From: Perca fluviatilis
Taxonomy: Eukaryota > Chordata > Actinopteri > Perciformes > Percidae
Assembly: GCF_010015445.1 (NCBI RefSeq)
Contig: NC_053128.1
Coordinates: 5,714,127-5,778,126 of the forward strand
Length of the DNA stretch: 64,000 bases
Direction of reading: 5' to 3'
The notes beneath the pieces are model-generated. The model ran no database searches, was not told the origin of the DNA, and worked only from the letters and a program-made list of their open reading frames with translations. Positions 1 to 11,126 of the stretch are shown one piece after another (the stretch's first letter is position 1; each line of letters begins with the position of its first letter). Made by a program: the position numbers and the translations under genes.

Positions 1-83
1 CTAGTATGTCTGTGGTATTTCTGGCTCAAAGGCATAACCTTTACATTTCTCATCTGATTTCACTAAGTTGTGTATAATTACAG

Positions 84-191
84 GCACCTTCGACTGGGAG
101 GCAGCTTACGGAGAGACTGCTGAGAAGGCTTCAGGAAGTTCTGCAACGTCAGCCTGTGGATTTTGACTATTTACACTTACACTGTTTTTAG
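84..191 (+). CDS. possible terminal coding exon, gene unknown
   Basis: A splice-acceptor-like sequence (branch-like ctgat/ctaag, then ttacag ending at 83) is followed by an open frame of 35 codons closed by TAG at 189-191. The translation is rich in Leu, Arg and Gln (includes LLRRLQEVLQRQP) and looks more protein-like than its AT-rich surroundings. I do not recognise the family. A second frame over the same bases also stays open for about 27 codons, so openness alone is weak evidence. If real, it would be the last exon of an upstream gene or an alternative shroom exon. AATAAA-like and ATTAAA-like motifs follow at about 400-405. It may be chance. Confidence 0.22.
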   Translation, partial: APSTGRQLTERLLRRLQEVLQRQPVDFDYLHLHCF

Positions 192-1615
192 TCATGAAAT
201 GGGACTTGTACCCGTTCGCATAGGCCAGTACACATTAACCCTCATATGCATTATCATTGCATTTACTGTAATTTGTTAAGAAATATAGAGTCAAATTCTT
301 ACTTGAATATATTTATTTGTTATTCACTGAAAAGGTACAGATTTAACTGTTTTGCTGGAGCCCATACTGTAAATGCATGTCATTTCAAAAATTGTTAAGG
401 ATTAAAATCAGTACTACATATAAAGTAGTAGTGGTATTTGTCATTTTAAAATAACAAACAAAATGTTTTTCCTGTGTTGTCCTGCCATGTTTATGTGTAA
501 AGAATCACATAGTTCTGCCACAGTCTGCGGCCTCAGAGGGCACTGGATGGGTGGTAAAAGTACTCCACTGGCAGACTCTTCTGTCACGGTCCCCCTCCAA
601 GAAAAGATCTTGTATATCCTGTAATTGACAAGTAATGTTAAAAGACTGCAGTTGCTTTTAGAATACTTCACAAAACAATTACACTTTTTTTGTAAATAAA
701 ATGCACACTTTAGGTGTGCATTTAATTTGTTATGCACATATGGCCATAATAAGCATCCAAAACAAAATTGAAAAAAAAGGTTTAATTGAACATTTTGAAG
801 CTGCACAGGGTCCTGGACAAGTCTGGTAGTGTCAAGGTCCCTCTGGAGGCGTGGTACAAACAGACTGTTATACAGTCTATCGGTACAAATATATAGTGGG
901 TACAAAATAAATGCAGACTGTTGGAGGGATTTAGCAGGCGACCCTCTTAAAGACTGACACATCAGTGCACTATTAATATCACTTTAAACCCCCAAGTGGG
1001 CTAGCTGATGTGGTATTAGCTAGCGTTAGCGCTTGTTCAACGGGAGACTTAGCTACAATTAGCCACAAGTTAGCTGACGTGTGCTAAGCATGGATGTATT
1101 AAGAGAACAGTTCTAACCTCTGCCACAGCTTAGGCCTACATTTAAAGTTAACACTAAACCAGCCTGCTTCTACGGAGCAGAGATGGAAGAACCATTGCAG
1201 ATATGGGTAATCTGTGAGGATGCCTGTGGAGCCGCGGTCTCTCCCAGTAGCCTATGCAAATTACCTGTACGCACGCCCCTTTGTCCCTCCCCTCAGGGCC
1301 TCCTCCCTCTACGCCAAAACAGTGACAGAAAGTTGAAACTGAAAACAGTGACATGTATTAAAATCCTGACACCGTATAAAAAAACTGTCACTGAAAAAGT
1401 CAGACATCAAGAAAAATTGTAGATTGGCATTGAAAAACCTATCATAATGCAAAAATATGTCAAAGTGAAATAAAATAATAGCATTGTGAGATTATTACTT
1501 TTTGATGTTTGTGTTTTATATTTCAGTTCAAAATTTTTCAGTTCCAATATTTGTTGTTTCAATGCCAATTTTTATTTTCAATACCACAGGTTACTGTCAC
1601 TGTCCTGGCTCCATA
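192..1615. other. intergenic or intronic DNA, no gene seen
   Basis: AT-rich sequence with short open frames on both strands that show no recognisable domain. It includes runs of TAGC/GTTAGC words (about 1000-1090), common in fish intronic repeats. No exon, RNA gene or complete repeat could be supported. Confidence 0.5.
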
Positions 1616-1674
1616 TTTTTCCTGCATCCACCGTGTGTGTTTGTGTGTGTGTTTGTGTGTGTATGCGCGTCAGT
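1616..1674. repeat. GT-rich dispersed fragment, first copy
   Basis: A stretch beginning tttttcctgcatccaccg and running into (GTGTTT)-interrupted GT repeats. About 46 bases match 17655-17700 without a visible difference, including the unique 5' part, and both copies continue to a gcgcgt...cagtc motif. It is probably a fragment of the same repeat family as the element at 17146-18185. Confidence 0.6.
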
Positions 1675-1968
1675 CTAAAAAGGAAAAATCATTCTTTGGT
1701 TGAATAACTCCCATCCACACCAAAGCCTTAACTGTGATGTAGGGTCAGAAGTAGATATTGCTTCATTTTAACAAACAACTGTGTTATTCAAAATCAATTC
1801 AGTAACAGTACTTTGTCTCGGCAGAACCCCCCACTGCTGTCTGAGGAATCACACAGTCTTTATTGATTAGAGGAGGCATGTTGTTTCAGTCACGGTATGA
1901 ACAGGCTGAGCCGCTTTGTTTGGATATCTCCGTCTGCAGGATAATGAATTTCAGCTGGAATACCGAAG

Positions 1969-2010
<42 letters not shown>

Positions 2011-2016
2011 CCGCAT

Positions 2017-2086
<70 letters not shown>

Positions 2087-2109
2087 CCCCCCCCCCCCCC
2101 CCCCCCCCC
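1969..2109. repeat. compound microsatellite (CA)n-(TA)n-(C)23
   Basis: Two CA arrays separated by a short gtgcccgcatg interruption at about 2007-2017, then a short TA array, then 23 consecutive C (2087-2109) and a short TC array. Open frames of His/Thr or Cys/Val repeats over it are artefacts. Confidence 0.97.
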
Positions 2110-3224
2110 TCTCTCTCTCCCCTTCTCACAGTTACTGAGTGATTCTGTGAGCCTTATTTGGGTATATTTATTTCTGAAAAAGGCAAACACTGTAGGCATG
2201 TGCACTGCTCTACAGAGCTGATCAATGGTTTACATTCAACACTGTTTTTCTTTCACAGCTCTGAGAGGATGTTTCATTTCCTTTCCACAGCTCATTAGAC
2301 ACTACTCAGTCACATGTCAAAAATGTAGATATTTATTCACATTCGTCTTTGTTTTTTGATGGGCTGGGCCTCCCACTGATTTCCCCCATTTTTTGATGAG
2401 TTTCATGAAACTCTGTCCCCTTAGGGCCACTATACATAGGTGATGAAAGTCACTCAGCACATACAGTAGTGTATATGAGCGTGAACACTGTTTGAGGACC
2501 CTTGTTGGTGCTGCAGTGTGTGGGCCTAAACAAATGACGCTTTTGTTGAAAAGTAATACAGGGTCAGACACACCCCGTGCAAATTTCTTGGCAGTTGTTT
2601 TAACATTCAAAGAGTTCCAGATGGGTGGGGTTTATTGTTTCAGAACAGATACAGTACCTCTGTCACTCACAGGAAAGTATTTGTGAAAACAACAACAAAA
2701 GTTAAATAAAGGCACTTTCTGGTGTTAGTGGCTGTATTTCTAGCCCTCATGGTTAACCTGACCTTTGATCTGTGCAGTTAGATAACTGCACAGCCTGTAG
2801 ATACAGGCTCCTGAATGGGTGTTTAAGACCGATGATTCAGGTTGATATTTGTCATTTCTTTGCTAAAATTTGAACCAAAAATGTATATTATCTGGATAAC
2901 GGCATCTGATCATGGGACACACAGTCATGGGCCTTGGCAATTACAATTGGTATTAATTAGCAAGTCAATTAATTTGCCATTTTTAATGAGCTACAGTAAC
3001 ACCATACCACAAAAACATGGATGTATAATAAAACCTGGATACAGCATTCAAGGCGGAGCCCCGTTCATTCCTATAAGAGTTGCTCAGTGGGGCATGAAAC
3101 CAAAAACTTCATCTGCCGCATATCAAATTCTGCCCATTGCGTTCTATTTATTTTTTGGACATTCTGCATTTAACCCATTCAGCCTCCTTTTCTTATGCAA
3201 AACAGCTATTTTGTATATATTTGT
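2110..3224. other. probable intron, no gene seen
   Basis: No splice-bounded exon, RNA gene or recognised repeat. The longest open frame (2842-3330, +) is AT-rich and low-complexity near its end, and matches no family I know. Confidence 0.5.
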
Positions 3225-3350
3225 TTCTGTTTTTATTGTTTATTTCATGTTAATGTTTTATATGTTTGTTTGTTTATGTATGCACCAATCACCAAGGCAA
3301 ATTCGTAAATGTAACATACTGTGGCAATAAACCTATTCTGATTCTGATTA
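3225..3350 (+). repeat. 3' tail of a dispersed retroelement (…caataaacctattctgattctg)
   Basis: The block with 'tgcaccaatcacc', then 'ggcaataaacct' and a duplicated 'attctg' tail resembles a fish retroelement 3' end that carries its own AATAAA. A related block in the same orientation is at 48880-48998 (tgcaccaaaccac, then ggcaataaat and tctgattctg). No reverse-transcriptase coding remains beside it. Confidence 0.5.
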
Positions 3351-4538
3351 CCCAGATGATATGTGGCCCATAGAGCAGGCGGACTAGAGAACTCTGCTCC
3401 GGTCCACTAACTTGAATGGGGATTAAATGATTTAATCGTGCAGCTCTTCTAGACTTTCCAAATGTTATTGGAGCGAATTCAGATAGTGAAACGAGTAATT
3501 TTGTGGGGGTTGCTACACTCAAAAAAATGTATCCACTGATTTACGGACGTAAATGTAAGTTTTTGGGAAAAGGTCTTTTTGGGCCCCAGGGCATCCCATG
3601 ACGGACACAGTACTATGTAAAATTGACTTCAAAGCCCAGCGCACTTTCTGGGAGCCTGAACAAAACCTGTAAATTATTATATTCAACTGGAGTGAATGAG
3701 ATGAGGGACGATATGACAGCACTGTGAGTGAATGAGAGAAGGCAGGGCTATGTGGGCACTGCAGCATTTTGTGTGTCAACAACCTGTTGGAGAGAAGAAA
3801 GAGTATCAGTATTATATTCAGATTCGATATGTATAGACAAATCAATATTTTGAACAACACTAGTCCAAACTGCACAGATGTCATTTACATCTGGCTGAAA
3901 TCTGATCAAAATTTGCACCACCTCCAGATGTGATCTGGATGATCCGAGGCCCACCTACTTTTTTATTCTCAGCTTAACTGTCTGACTTCACTGGGTTGTG
4001 GGTCTTAGAATCAGAGCCACTGTAGAAAAGATGGTTTGTTAGACAATCAATTAATTGACCAAACACAGCAAACATCCAGGAATCCAGTCTGAGCTGGTGA
4101 CATTGGTGTGTGCAGAGACATTTTGACAACCAACTCTTTTTGATTAAGTTTATCACACAGATAACCGCAAGACAATGTGAAATAAAGATGATGAACACAC
4201 ACACACACTGTTTCCAGTACAGAGATCCAGGACATGTTTAGCCTAGCATAGCACAAAGACTGATGGTTTGGGGGCACGGCAGTATGAAACCAGTAGACCT
4301 TTCGTGTTATTCATTATTTTTTTTCTGAGCTTGGTGGTCTTTCACTCGTAGACTGCATTTGGAGGTCAGGACTTGACTGCATAATGAGCTGGTGCTTTAG
4401 AAAATCATTAGCTAAATACACGCACATTGTGGCCGCAAAAATCATTGACCTCTGTGGTGCACATTTGTGCTATGCAATTCTCTCAGTAAATGTGAGCTTA
4501 CAGTATGTGTTTGTATTTGTGTGTTTGTGCCTGTGCAG
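3351..4538. other. intron upstream of the PDZ exon
   Basis: No gene or recognisable repeat. The last about 40 bases before 4539 are T/G-rich (tgtttgtatttgtgtgtttgtgcctgtgcag) and form the splice acceptor of the shroom exon. Confidence 0.5.
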
Positions 4539-4693
4539 GTAGAGGAGGGCGGTAAGGCAGACAGTTTGGAGCAGCCTCTGCTGGTGGGGGATAAGATTAT
4601 CATCATCAACGATGTGGAGCTGACTGGATACAGACAGGAGGCCATCGCTCTGGTCAAAGGATCGTACAAGACTCTACGGCTCACCATCCGCAG
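4539..4693 (+). CDS. shroom3: Shroom family exon: C-terminal half of PDZ domain
   Basis: Shroom proteins are actin-binding scaffolds that bring Rho kinase to apical junctions and drive apical constriction; their N-terminal PDZ domain begins the long isoform. This 155-base exon opens after ...ctgtgcag and ends at cgcag|gtacag. It encodes the second half of that PDZ domain, starting VEEGGKADSLEQ, with the beta-strand GDKIIIIND, the GYRQEA helix start and the strand KTLRLTIRR. VEEGGKAD at the start and VKGSYKTLRL near the end fit Shroom3 better than Shroom2 or Shroom4 as I remember them. The exon ends with the first two bases (AG) of an Arg codon, the phase needed to join the exon at 47801. The upstream PDZ half lies outside the window or was not found. 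Confidence is high for the family and moderate for the paralogue. Confidence 0.85.
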
Positions 4694-5365
4694 GTACAGA
4701 CTCTTTGTGCATGTGTGTGTGTGTTATGACTTCTGCACGGGCCTAAAACTGAGACCCAAATAAGTGTGTCTATAAGGCACAACTCAAGTGAAACTGACTG
4801 GTACTGTCAAATTTGAGACCCAAACCAAACCTGACATTCAAAGCCATATTTCTGTTGAATTGAATCCAATACTGACCTTTAGCTCATAGCTCAACTGGTT
4901 AGTTTGGCTATTTACCCATCAGGTTGAGGTTGTGTAGCAGAACTTAAATACTAAATACCTATTCTCCACATTCCTATATTTAGAATACCAAATAGATGGG
5001 TTTCTGGTGTTGTTTTTCACCATAAAAAAACCCCCTCTGTCGCTAGTAGCAGCGCCGATTAACGTTGGTACTCTCCTCTACAGCCGAACTGACTCATTTG
5101 CATAATGGCTGTATACATTGAGACAATGAGTGGAACATAGAAACTCAAGATGCATGACAATATTCTGTTATAATCAATTATATTCACACTAAGGTATGTA
5201 TGCCCACAGTATTCATCCTTTTATATGTGTTAAATATCAGAAATAAAGGTGAAACTAGCTTTCTCACTATAAAAGTTGTGTCCCAGCATGGGAGTCCCAT
5301 GTGGGCACTTTACGCTAAATTGATATCAGGAAGGTTATGTGACTCATTTGAACAAAGCACTAATT
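4694..5365. other. start of the large shroom intron
   Basis: Begins with donor gtacag. No gene or complete repeat is seen; the region is AT-rich. Confidence 0.6.
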
Positions 5366-5575
5366 ACATTACATTTGGCTGACGCTTTTATCCAAAGCAA
5401 CTTACAATTGCTATATATATATCAGAGGTCACACACCTCTGGAGCAACTGGGAATTAAGTGCCTTGCTCAGTGACACATTGGTTGATGTACCGCAGTGGG
5501 AATTGAACGCAGGTTTCCCACACCAAAGGCATGTGTCATATCCACTGCGCCATCACCACCACCATGTTTTTAAAA
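5366..5575. repeat. dispersed fish repeat with 'gcttttatccaaagc' motif
   Basis: Contains the widespread fish repeat words ggctgacgcttttatccaaa, agcaacttaca, gtgccttgctca, gaattgaacgcaggtttccca and a closing ccactgcgcca. The 'gggaattgaacgcaggttt...' part resembles a tRNA-like region, so a SINE-like origin is possible. The family name is not assigned. Confidence 0.6.
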
Positions 5576-6260
5576 CATAACAATGTTAGCATTTGCACCG
5601 CAATTATATTAACTAGGGCTGAACGATTAATTGCATTTGCAATAATATCGCGATATGGTAAAACGCCATTTCCTAATCGCAAAGGCTGCGATTTGGTCAC
5701 ATGACTCGCGAGAGCAAATCAGTCTGCACTCCGCAGAGAAAGCATCAACTTGGCACGCTAACGCTACGCCGTACCTTGAGCTGATTTCTGTCATTCAAAC
5801 AACTCTGAGTTGTAGTTTAACTGAACTGAAGGCTCGGTTGGCAACAATTAGCTCTGATTAGCTCTGATTAGTGGTTAGCCGTTAGCTCCGGTTAGCTCCC
5901 TTAAAAAGATATGGCCAATGAGAAGGGTAACAACCAGACTCTGATAAATGACGTTCAGGGAGCTTTCACAGCAGCGTGGCCGCGGTGTTTCAACAGTTTT
6001 ATTAGTACAGTTAATCCCACGGCAAGAACACCAGCAACTAATGTAACGATAGCCTCTCTGAGCAAGTGCAACGTTGACCATGTCATGTACACGGCACGCA
6101 ACTTCACAAGGGGGAGGGACCTAGGCAGCGCCTCTCTTTGTGCTGTAAAAAAATACACCATTGCGTGTGTATATACACAATATTTTTACTTATTTAGGAC
6201 AGTGTTTAAAAAGTGCAATCCATATGTTTACATATGTTTAATACACTAAATAATAATTAA

Positions 6261-7172
6261 AGTGATGGTTCGGAGTAATTTCACCCAGGGCTCCTTCTGC
6301 ACCAAGTTGTCACTCTCAGAAGCTTACTTCACCTGGGCGAACATTGGGAGCGTCGTATGCATGTAGCGTGAAGCGTTATCAGCTGAATAGCTTAGCGCAG
6401 AGGCTAATGGATCCGAGTGTCTCTTAACATTACCCCACTAATAATGCCCGAAATGATACCAAACGTCTACAGTAGTACAAATAGGTTATGCACTCATAAA
6501 CTATGGATTGTAAAATTTGTAAGTACATCAGAAGTTTATGTAAATAACACTTGCCTGCTGGCTTCTGCTCTCTGCTGCTGCTGCTGCTGTTACTACCGGG
6601 CAGTAAGAGTGCAAGGACATCTACAAATTACAACACCGAAAAGAGATGCAACAAAAATATTTATTAATTTAATGATTAAATAAGGTAATGTCTCCAAACT
6701 TACCTCAATTATTACTTGTCTCCTGCTAGTTATACTACAGCACTTACTTTAAAAAATAAGTTAAATTAAAAAATATTTTTGTTGCATCTCTTTTCGGTGT
6801 TGTAATTTGTAGATGTCCCTAAGCACTCGTCTTACAGCAGCAACAACAACAGCAGAGAGCAGAAGCCAGCAGGCAAGTGTTATTTACATAACCTTCTGGT
6901 GTACTTACAAACTTTACAATCCATCGTTTTATGAGTGCATAACCTATATATACTAGTGTAGACCTTTGGTATCATTTCGGGCATTATTAGTGGGGTAATG
7001 TTAAGAGACACTTCGGATCCATTAGCCTCTGCGCTAAGCTATTCAGCGGCTAACGCTACTCTACGCTAACTCTCCCAATGTTAGACCCAGGTGAAAAAAG
7101 CTTCTGGGGGGGTGTTTGGCTCGAGGTCATGGTGCAAAGGACCCTAGGGTGAAATTACTCCGAACCATCACT
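6261..7172. mobile_element. foldback element flanked by TTAA, copy 1 (nested)
   Basis: The ends agtgatggttcggagtaatt and its complement are flanked by TTAA (6257-6260 and 7173-7176). Most of the element is one long imperfect palindrome: blocks such as cgaaatgataccaaa, tgcctgctggcttctgctct and gcaacaaaaatattta reappear inverted in the right half. The centre lies near 6700. There is no coding capacity. A TTAA target fits piggyBac- or Kolobok-like mobilisation, but the superfamily is not proven. A second copy is at 34859-35766. Confidence 0.88.
6571..6592. repeat. short CTG repeat inside foldback element
   Basis: (CTG) run in the left arm; the right arm carries the inverted cagcaacaacaacagc version, and copy 2 has a similar run near 35177-35200. 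Confidence 0.7.
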
Positions 7173-7593
7173 TTAAATAATCTAAATACTACTAAGTGTG
7201 GTAAAGCCACATATTTGTTTTTATATTTCTGCAATCTGCATTTTAGTTTGTGTGATTTGTTTCTGACTTTCATATGAATGTTTACACCAAGCTTGGTCAG
7301 TGCCCAATATACTACTGTGATTGAAGTAGTTAAATAAAAGATGTCATTCATATAAATTCATGCATCACCTAATTTCATCATCACATACAGGCCTGGCCTC
7401 CATGAAAGAACAGTTTGTTTAATCTATCTAATTGTGTGTTGTTCATACTATACAATGATTTATTGTTTGTCTTTGTTGAATAATACAGAAGACAAAGAGC
7501 TTAAAAAATAATTGCATATTATCATAATCACAATATTTGGGAAAAAAATCGCAATTAGATTATTTTCAAAAATCGTTCAGCCCTAATATTAAC

Positions 7594-7989
7594 CATTTAG
7601 TTTACTAAAAATGCTGTAATTTATGTTTTGGCATTTGTTTCATGCTTTTTAGGTTTACACTGCAGGTTATATGCTGCATACAATTTAACTGATTAATTAT
7701 TAAGTCTATAAAATAAACATGACACATTGTTTGCCTAGTTTTACCTACAGCATCATTTTGTAAACCAGCATGTAATATTTATTTATAGAGTAATATATGT
7801 ATATTACTCTATAAATCATTTAAATTAATACACAATTAGAATCATTATATTTGTCAATTAAGTAGAAATACCAAGCATTAAAGTCACAATTATTTTTTGT
7901 TAGGCTACAAGCACCTTTATGCTAATGTTGAATTAAACCTGTATTGAATTATTGGTCTTACATTATTTTACGGTACACTAATAAGACGT
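7594..7989. other. AT-rich spacer
   Basis: Very AT-rich and includes a short palindrome around 7785-7815 (tagagtaatatatgtatattactcta). No gene seen. Confidence 0.5.
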
Positions 7990-8165
7990 AATAAGCCATA
8001 GTTTGTATCAAATTAGACCAAAACTAGATATAGTGTGGTCTTTACAGTAAACAAGCAGTTATACCCCAATTAGACACCATATTCCTGAATTATGCTGTAA
8101 TTGGAAACTGCATATAATGTCATATTAGACCCAAATTATACTATACTTAGACACTAATTATGAAG
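7990..8165. repeat. left arm of a long inverted repeat
   Basis: Blocks gtatcaaattagaccaaaac, aattagacaccatat, tatgctgtaatt and gaaactgcatata reappear in inverted orientation at about 10640-10995. The two arms probably bound one about 3-kb DNA element. The outer end of the right arm is close to the LTR element that starts at 11010. Confidence 0.7.
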
Positions 8166-8859
8166 AATTCACAACTTTATGTTCAGAGACTTTTATTTTG
8201 AAATTGCGGCGTTTACTTCCGCTCATTCACTTGCCACGCAGGGCGCAGATTGTTCCCACTCATCCTGTTTTTCTGCAGAAATCGCTGATGGTAAGTAATA
8301 ATACTACTGCTATAATGTTCATGTAGCACAATAACTAATAATAACTCTGTATTTCCTGACGTCGATGTTAAGCATATTCATTTGTGATACTTCAATACTG
8401 GTAAAGACCTATTTCAGTAATTAGTCTGTTAATTACATTTATTTTATTTTTATTAATTAAATTTATTTTATTTTAATAAAATTAGCCTTGCTGAGTAACG
8501 TTACTAAGCTAATGTTAATGTTAACGTGTTCTGAGTTCCCTGGCTAGATCTCATTTACAGTAGTTAAATGCTTTTATTAATGCTGTAATGCTGTGACACC
8601 TCCTATATTCATGTAACGTTAGGCCTATTCTGTTAGTATTTTTTGTGTTTTATTACAGAAACTGTAACATCAATAATATTTGCCCCTATGCTATAATTTT
8701 ACTATTTGTAACATTAATGTTACTGTTTGTAATGTTAATACTTCCAATCTTCAAGGAATAGGCTAATAACGCTCTGTGCTCTCTTCACAGGCAATCGACG
8801 AACAGCCCAGTGTCCCACTGTGACCATACACAGGCGAACTGCAACAGTTCACCACGTTT
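8166..8859. other. interior of the inverted-repeat region, no gene
   Basis: AT-rich with no recognisable coding sequence. A GC-richer patch lies at about 8215-8290. Confidence 0.45.
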
Positions 8860-10333
8860 CACTTCCAGGATTGCTCTGGTCGCCGGAAAATGACTGTTTT
8901 CGGCCAGAGGTCCATTACCTTCCGCTTTCTTTGTGTTGTAATTTTAAACTCCAGTCGATTTATGAGGACTATGGTTAATTGCTCCTCAGATCTCTGCCGT
9001 GTAAATCGAGACACCAGCTAGACTGTCCAATCTGAGTTTTCTGTTGCACGACTAAAACAACCTTTGAATGTACACATGTTCCACCAAAACAAGTTCATTC
9101 CCAAGGCTATTTTGCAGAGGCACCGGGGCTCCATCCGGCGCTTGGCTCCGCCCAAGATGATTGTGATTGGTTTAAAGAAATGCCAATAAACAGAGCACGT
9201 TTTTCTCCCTTCCCGGAATGCTGTGTGCAGGTCCGGTTCTAGCCCCTTGGTTGCCCTAGGCGAGATAGATTTTTGCGCAGTAAGGCTCTCAGGCATTCTG
9301 TATTGCTTTCATCTATTTATTCTCCTTTGGTATCTATGTTTCTAATTATATCTGAGTCAGCACACATGTAGCCTAGGCAACATTTACTCTTCCCACTTTT
9401 GCTTCTTTTGTTGAGGAAGTAACCTCCTTAAATGTGCATATAACAATTATTCACCTGAATGATTCATGAATTCATATTAATGAGTTAATAAACCCCTGGA
9501 CTGTAATATTTTAGATGTGTTTGAGCAAGATTTCTGCTCATGTTCAAAACTTTGTGCACATTCAAAATATATCTCATCTGTTTTCTCTGAGGTTTGGAGG
9601 AGTCTTGATATTTTGAGAAAAATTAAGTGATAATACAATAGGCTATTACTAGAAAAAAGTCACTATATTTCAGAACATAATCCACCTGCACCATAGTCTG
9701 CTGTGCATTACGTGATTGCTCTGCTGATACGGTAGATCTCAGACCTCCTGTCAGACACAGAGCCCCGTTTGGGACGGTGGTCTCTGAATGAGACAAAGTT
9801 TAGGGAAGTGGCTGTAGGCTACGCTGCTCTACATCGGAGATGGAAACACAAAACTACGCAGAAATAGGGACACATCTGCTGCAGCATGCCCACAGCAGAG
9901 CGCGTCCATTATAAACCTGAAGCTGCACAGACCAGGGAAGGCGCGCTGCAGCAGCTCTGTCTGTGCCGCTGCTCGTCTCTGTTTTTACAGCGAGAGTGGA
10001 CACAAAGCAACGCACAGGTCTGCTTCAGAGCTCCGTGTGTTTGAGTCTGACCCGTAGACTGGAAACGTCGCGTAATGAAGGTTGACAAGTAAACGTGTGG
10101 CTGAGGGGGCGCCTTAGGATGATCATGTTTAATAAACACGTTTTATTTCGCTCGTCGTTCTAATTCTATTATTAACGGGAAGTAGACCTAAGGGCGACAT
10201 GGCGCCCCCAACACATTTGACGCCCTAGGCAATCGCCTAGGTCGCCTATAGCAATCGCTGGCCCTGGCTGTGTGGACTAGCCAGATTCCCCTCCACAGCG
10301 CTGTGGAGGAAGGTCTGGCAATGTGAGACTACA
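8860..10333. repeat. dispersed repeat (…ggaaggtctggcaa), copy 1, split by a hAT insertion
   Basis: The left part (8860-9227) and right part (10275-10333) match one continuous repeat at 63590-63936: shared words include gctcctcagatctctgc, gagttttctgttgcacgact, gattgtgattggtttaaaga, and at the end gactagccaga with cacagcgctgtggaggaagg. The match breaks exactly where the hAT element 9228-10266 is inserted. Partial copies are also at 39925-40015 and, inverted, at 62930-63110. Confidence 0.8.
9228..10266. mobile_element. non-autonomous hAT-type element in dispersed repeat
   Basis: Exact 8-bp TSD gctgtgtg at 9220-9227 and 10267-10274. Termini CAGGTCCGGTTCTAGC and (inverted) CAGGGCCAGCGATT are imperfect inverted repeats of hAT type. 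The subterminal parts share gccctaggcg/gccctaggca words. No transposase is visible. Confidence 0.85.
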
Positions 10334-10639
10334 ATAGGCCTACACAATCAATCAATAGATTAATACATATGTTAAAATACCATGTGTGTTTATATTTACG
10401 TGTGTACTATTATATGGAACTCTGTGCACCAATTAGCCATTTTCATTGTAATGTGTCACTAATTACTTTTTAAGAAAGTGTAATAAGTAACAACATCCGA
10501 CAGAGGGAAACAAGGATGAATCCCACTTTAAATTACGGTACAGTTTTGTTGTAATCTGTTACAAATTACCTTCTAAGAAAGTCTAATAAGATCAACTTTC
10601 CTCGCAGCTTTCATGTTACTGTGGTCGGATAGCAAATGA

Positions 10640-10995
10640 CACTAAAAGGCTGTGCCTTTCTAATTAGAGTGTAATTTGGTATAACAGTAACTAAGTACAG
10701 TATATTTGGGGTTTAATATGGCAATATATGCAGTTTCAAATTACTGCATAATTTAGATGTATGGTGTCTATTGTTACTGTAATCAGGGTTTAACTGTGTT
10801 CCTTTTTTGTCTAATAAAGATCACGTAATTTCTAGTTTTTTAATTTGGTACAAAGTAAAGCTTATTACATTCTAATAGTGAACTAATTACAGCATATTTT
10901 AGGTGTATGGTGTCTATTTAGGGTTCAACTGTGCATTTACTGTCTAGTTAAGGTCACATTATTTCTAGTTTGGTCTAATTTGATACAAAGTACTG
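10640..10995. repeat. right arm of long inverted repeat, tandemly doubled
   Basis: Inverted relative to 7990-8165. Here the block around 'gtatggtgtctatt' with 'cta(a/g)tt...cacgtaatttctag' occurs twice in tandem (about 10735-10870 and 10890-10990, unit about 150 bp), while the left arm has it once. Confidence 0.65.
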
Positions 10996-11117
10996 TATGT
11001 CTAAAGGCCATGTTACGCCCCAGTCTAGGGGTGCCTTGGACGCAACATGGAAAGGCCCCATCTTCCCAGTCTCCCAAGTAGCCACAAACAAGTATTCGTT
11101 TAAATGACAACAAACTT

Positions 11118-11126
11118 ATTTATTTT
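11118..11126 (-). promoter_or_regulatory. polyadenylation signal in the LTR
   Basis: On the minus strand AAAATAAATAAG occurs about 110 bases before the end of the LTR, a normal place for the R-region poly(A) signal. Confidence 0.6.

Larger units (their letters stand above)
5614..7585. mobile_element. non-autonomous hAT-type element (TAGGGCTGAACGATT termini)
   Basis: Perfect 15-base terminal inverted repeats TAGGGCTGAACGATT are flanked by an exact 8-bp direct repeat atattaac (5606-5613 and 7586-7593). An 8-bp TSD is the signature of hAT transposition. No transposase is visible inside; about 910 bp of the interior is a later foldback insertion at 6261-7172. Without that insert the element is about 1.05 kb. 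Confidence 0.88.

Noticed and set aside
441..962. 173-codon minus-strand open frame
   Set aside because: No recognisable domain, no splice or promoter context, composition like the surrounding AT-rich DNA.
1863..2221. Overlapping open frames of His-Thr or Cys-Val repeats
   Set aside because: They are translations of CA/GT microsatellites on both strands; the same applies at 11404-11642, 24650-24936, 42634-42974 and 48690-48956.
2842..3330. 162-codon + strand open frame
   Set aside because: The last third runs through an AT-rich retroelement tail; no family match recognised.
9018..9296. 92-codon minus-strand frame and its relative at 63631-63861
   Set aside because: Both are the same dispersed repeat read through; similarity comes from repeat copies, not from coding constraint.
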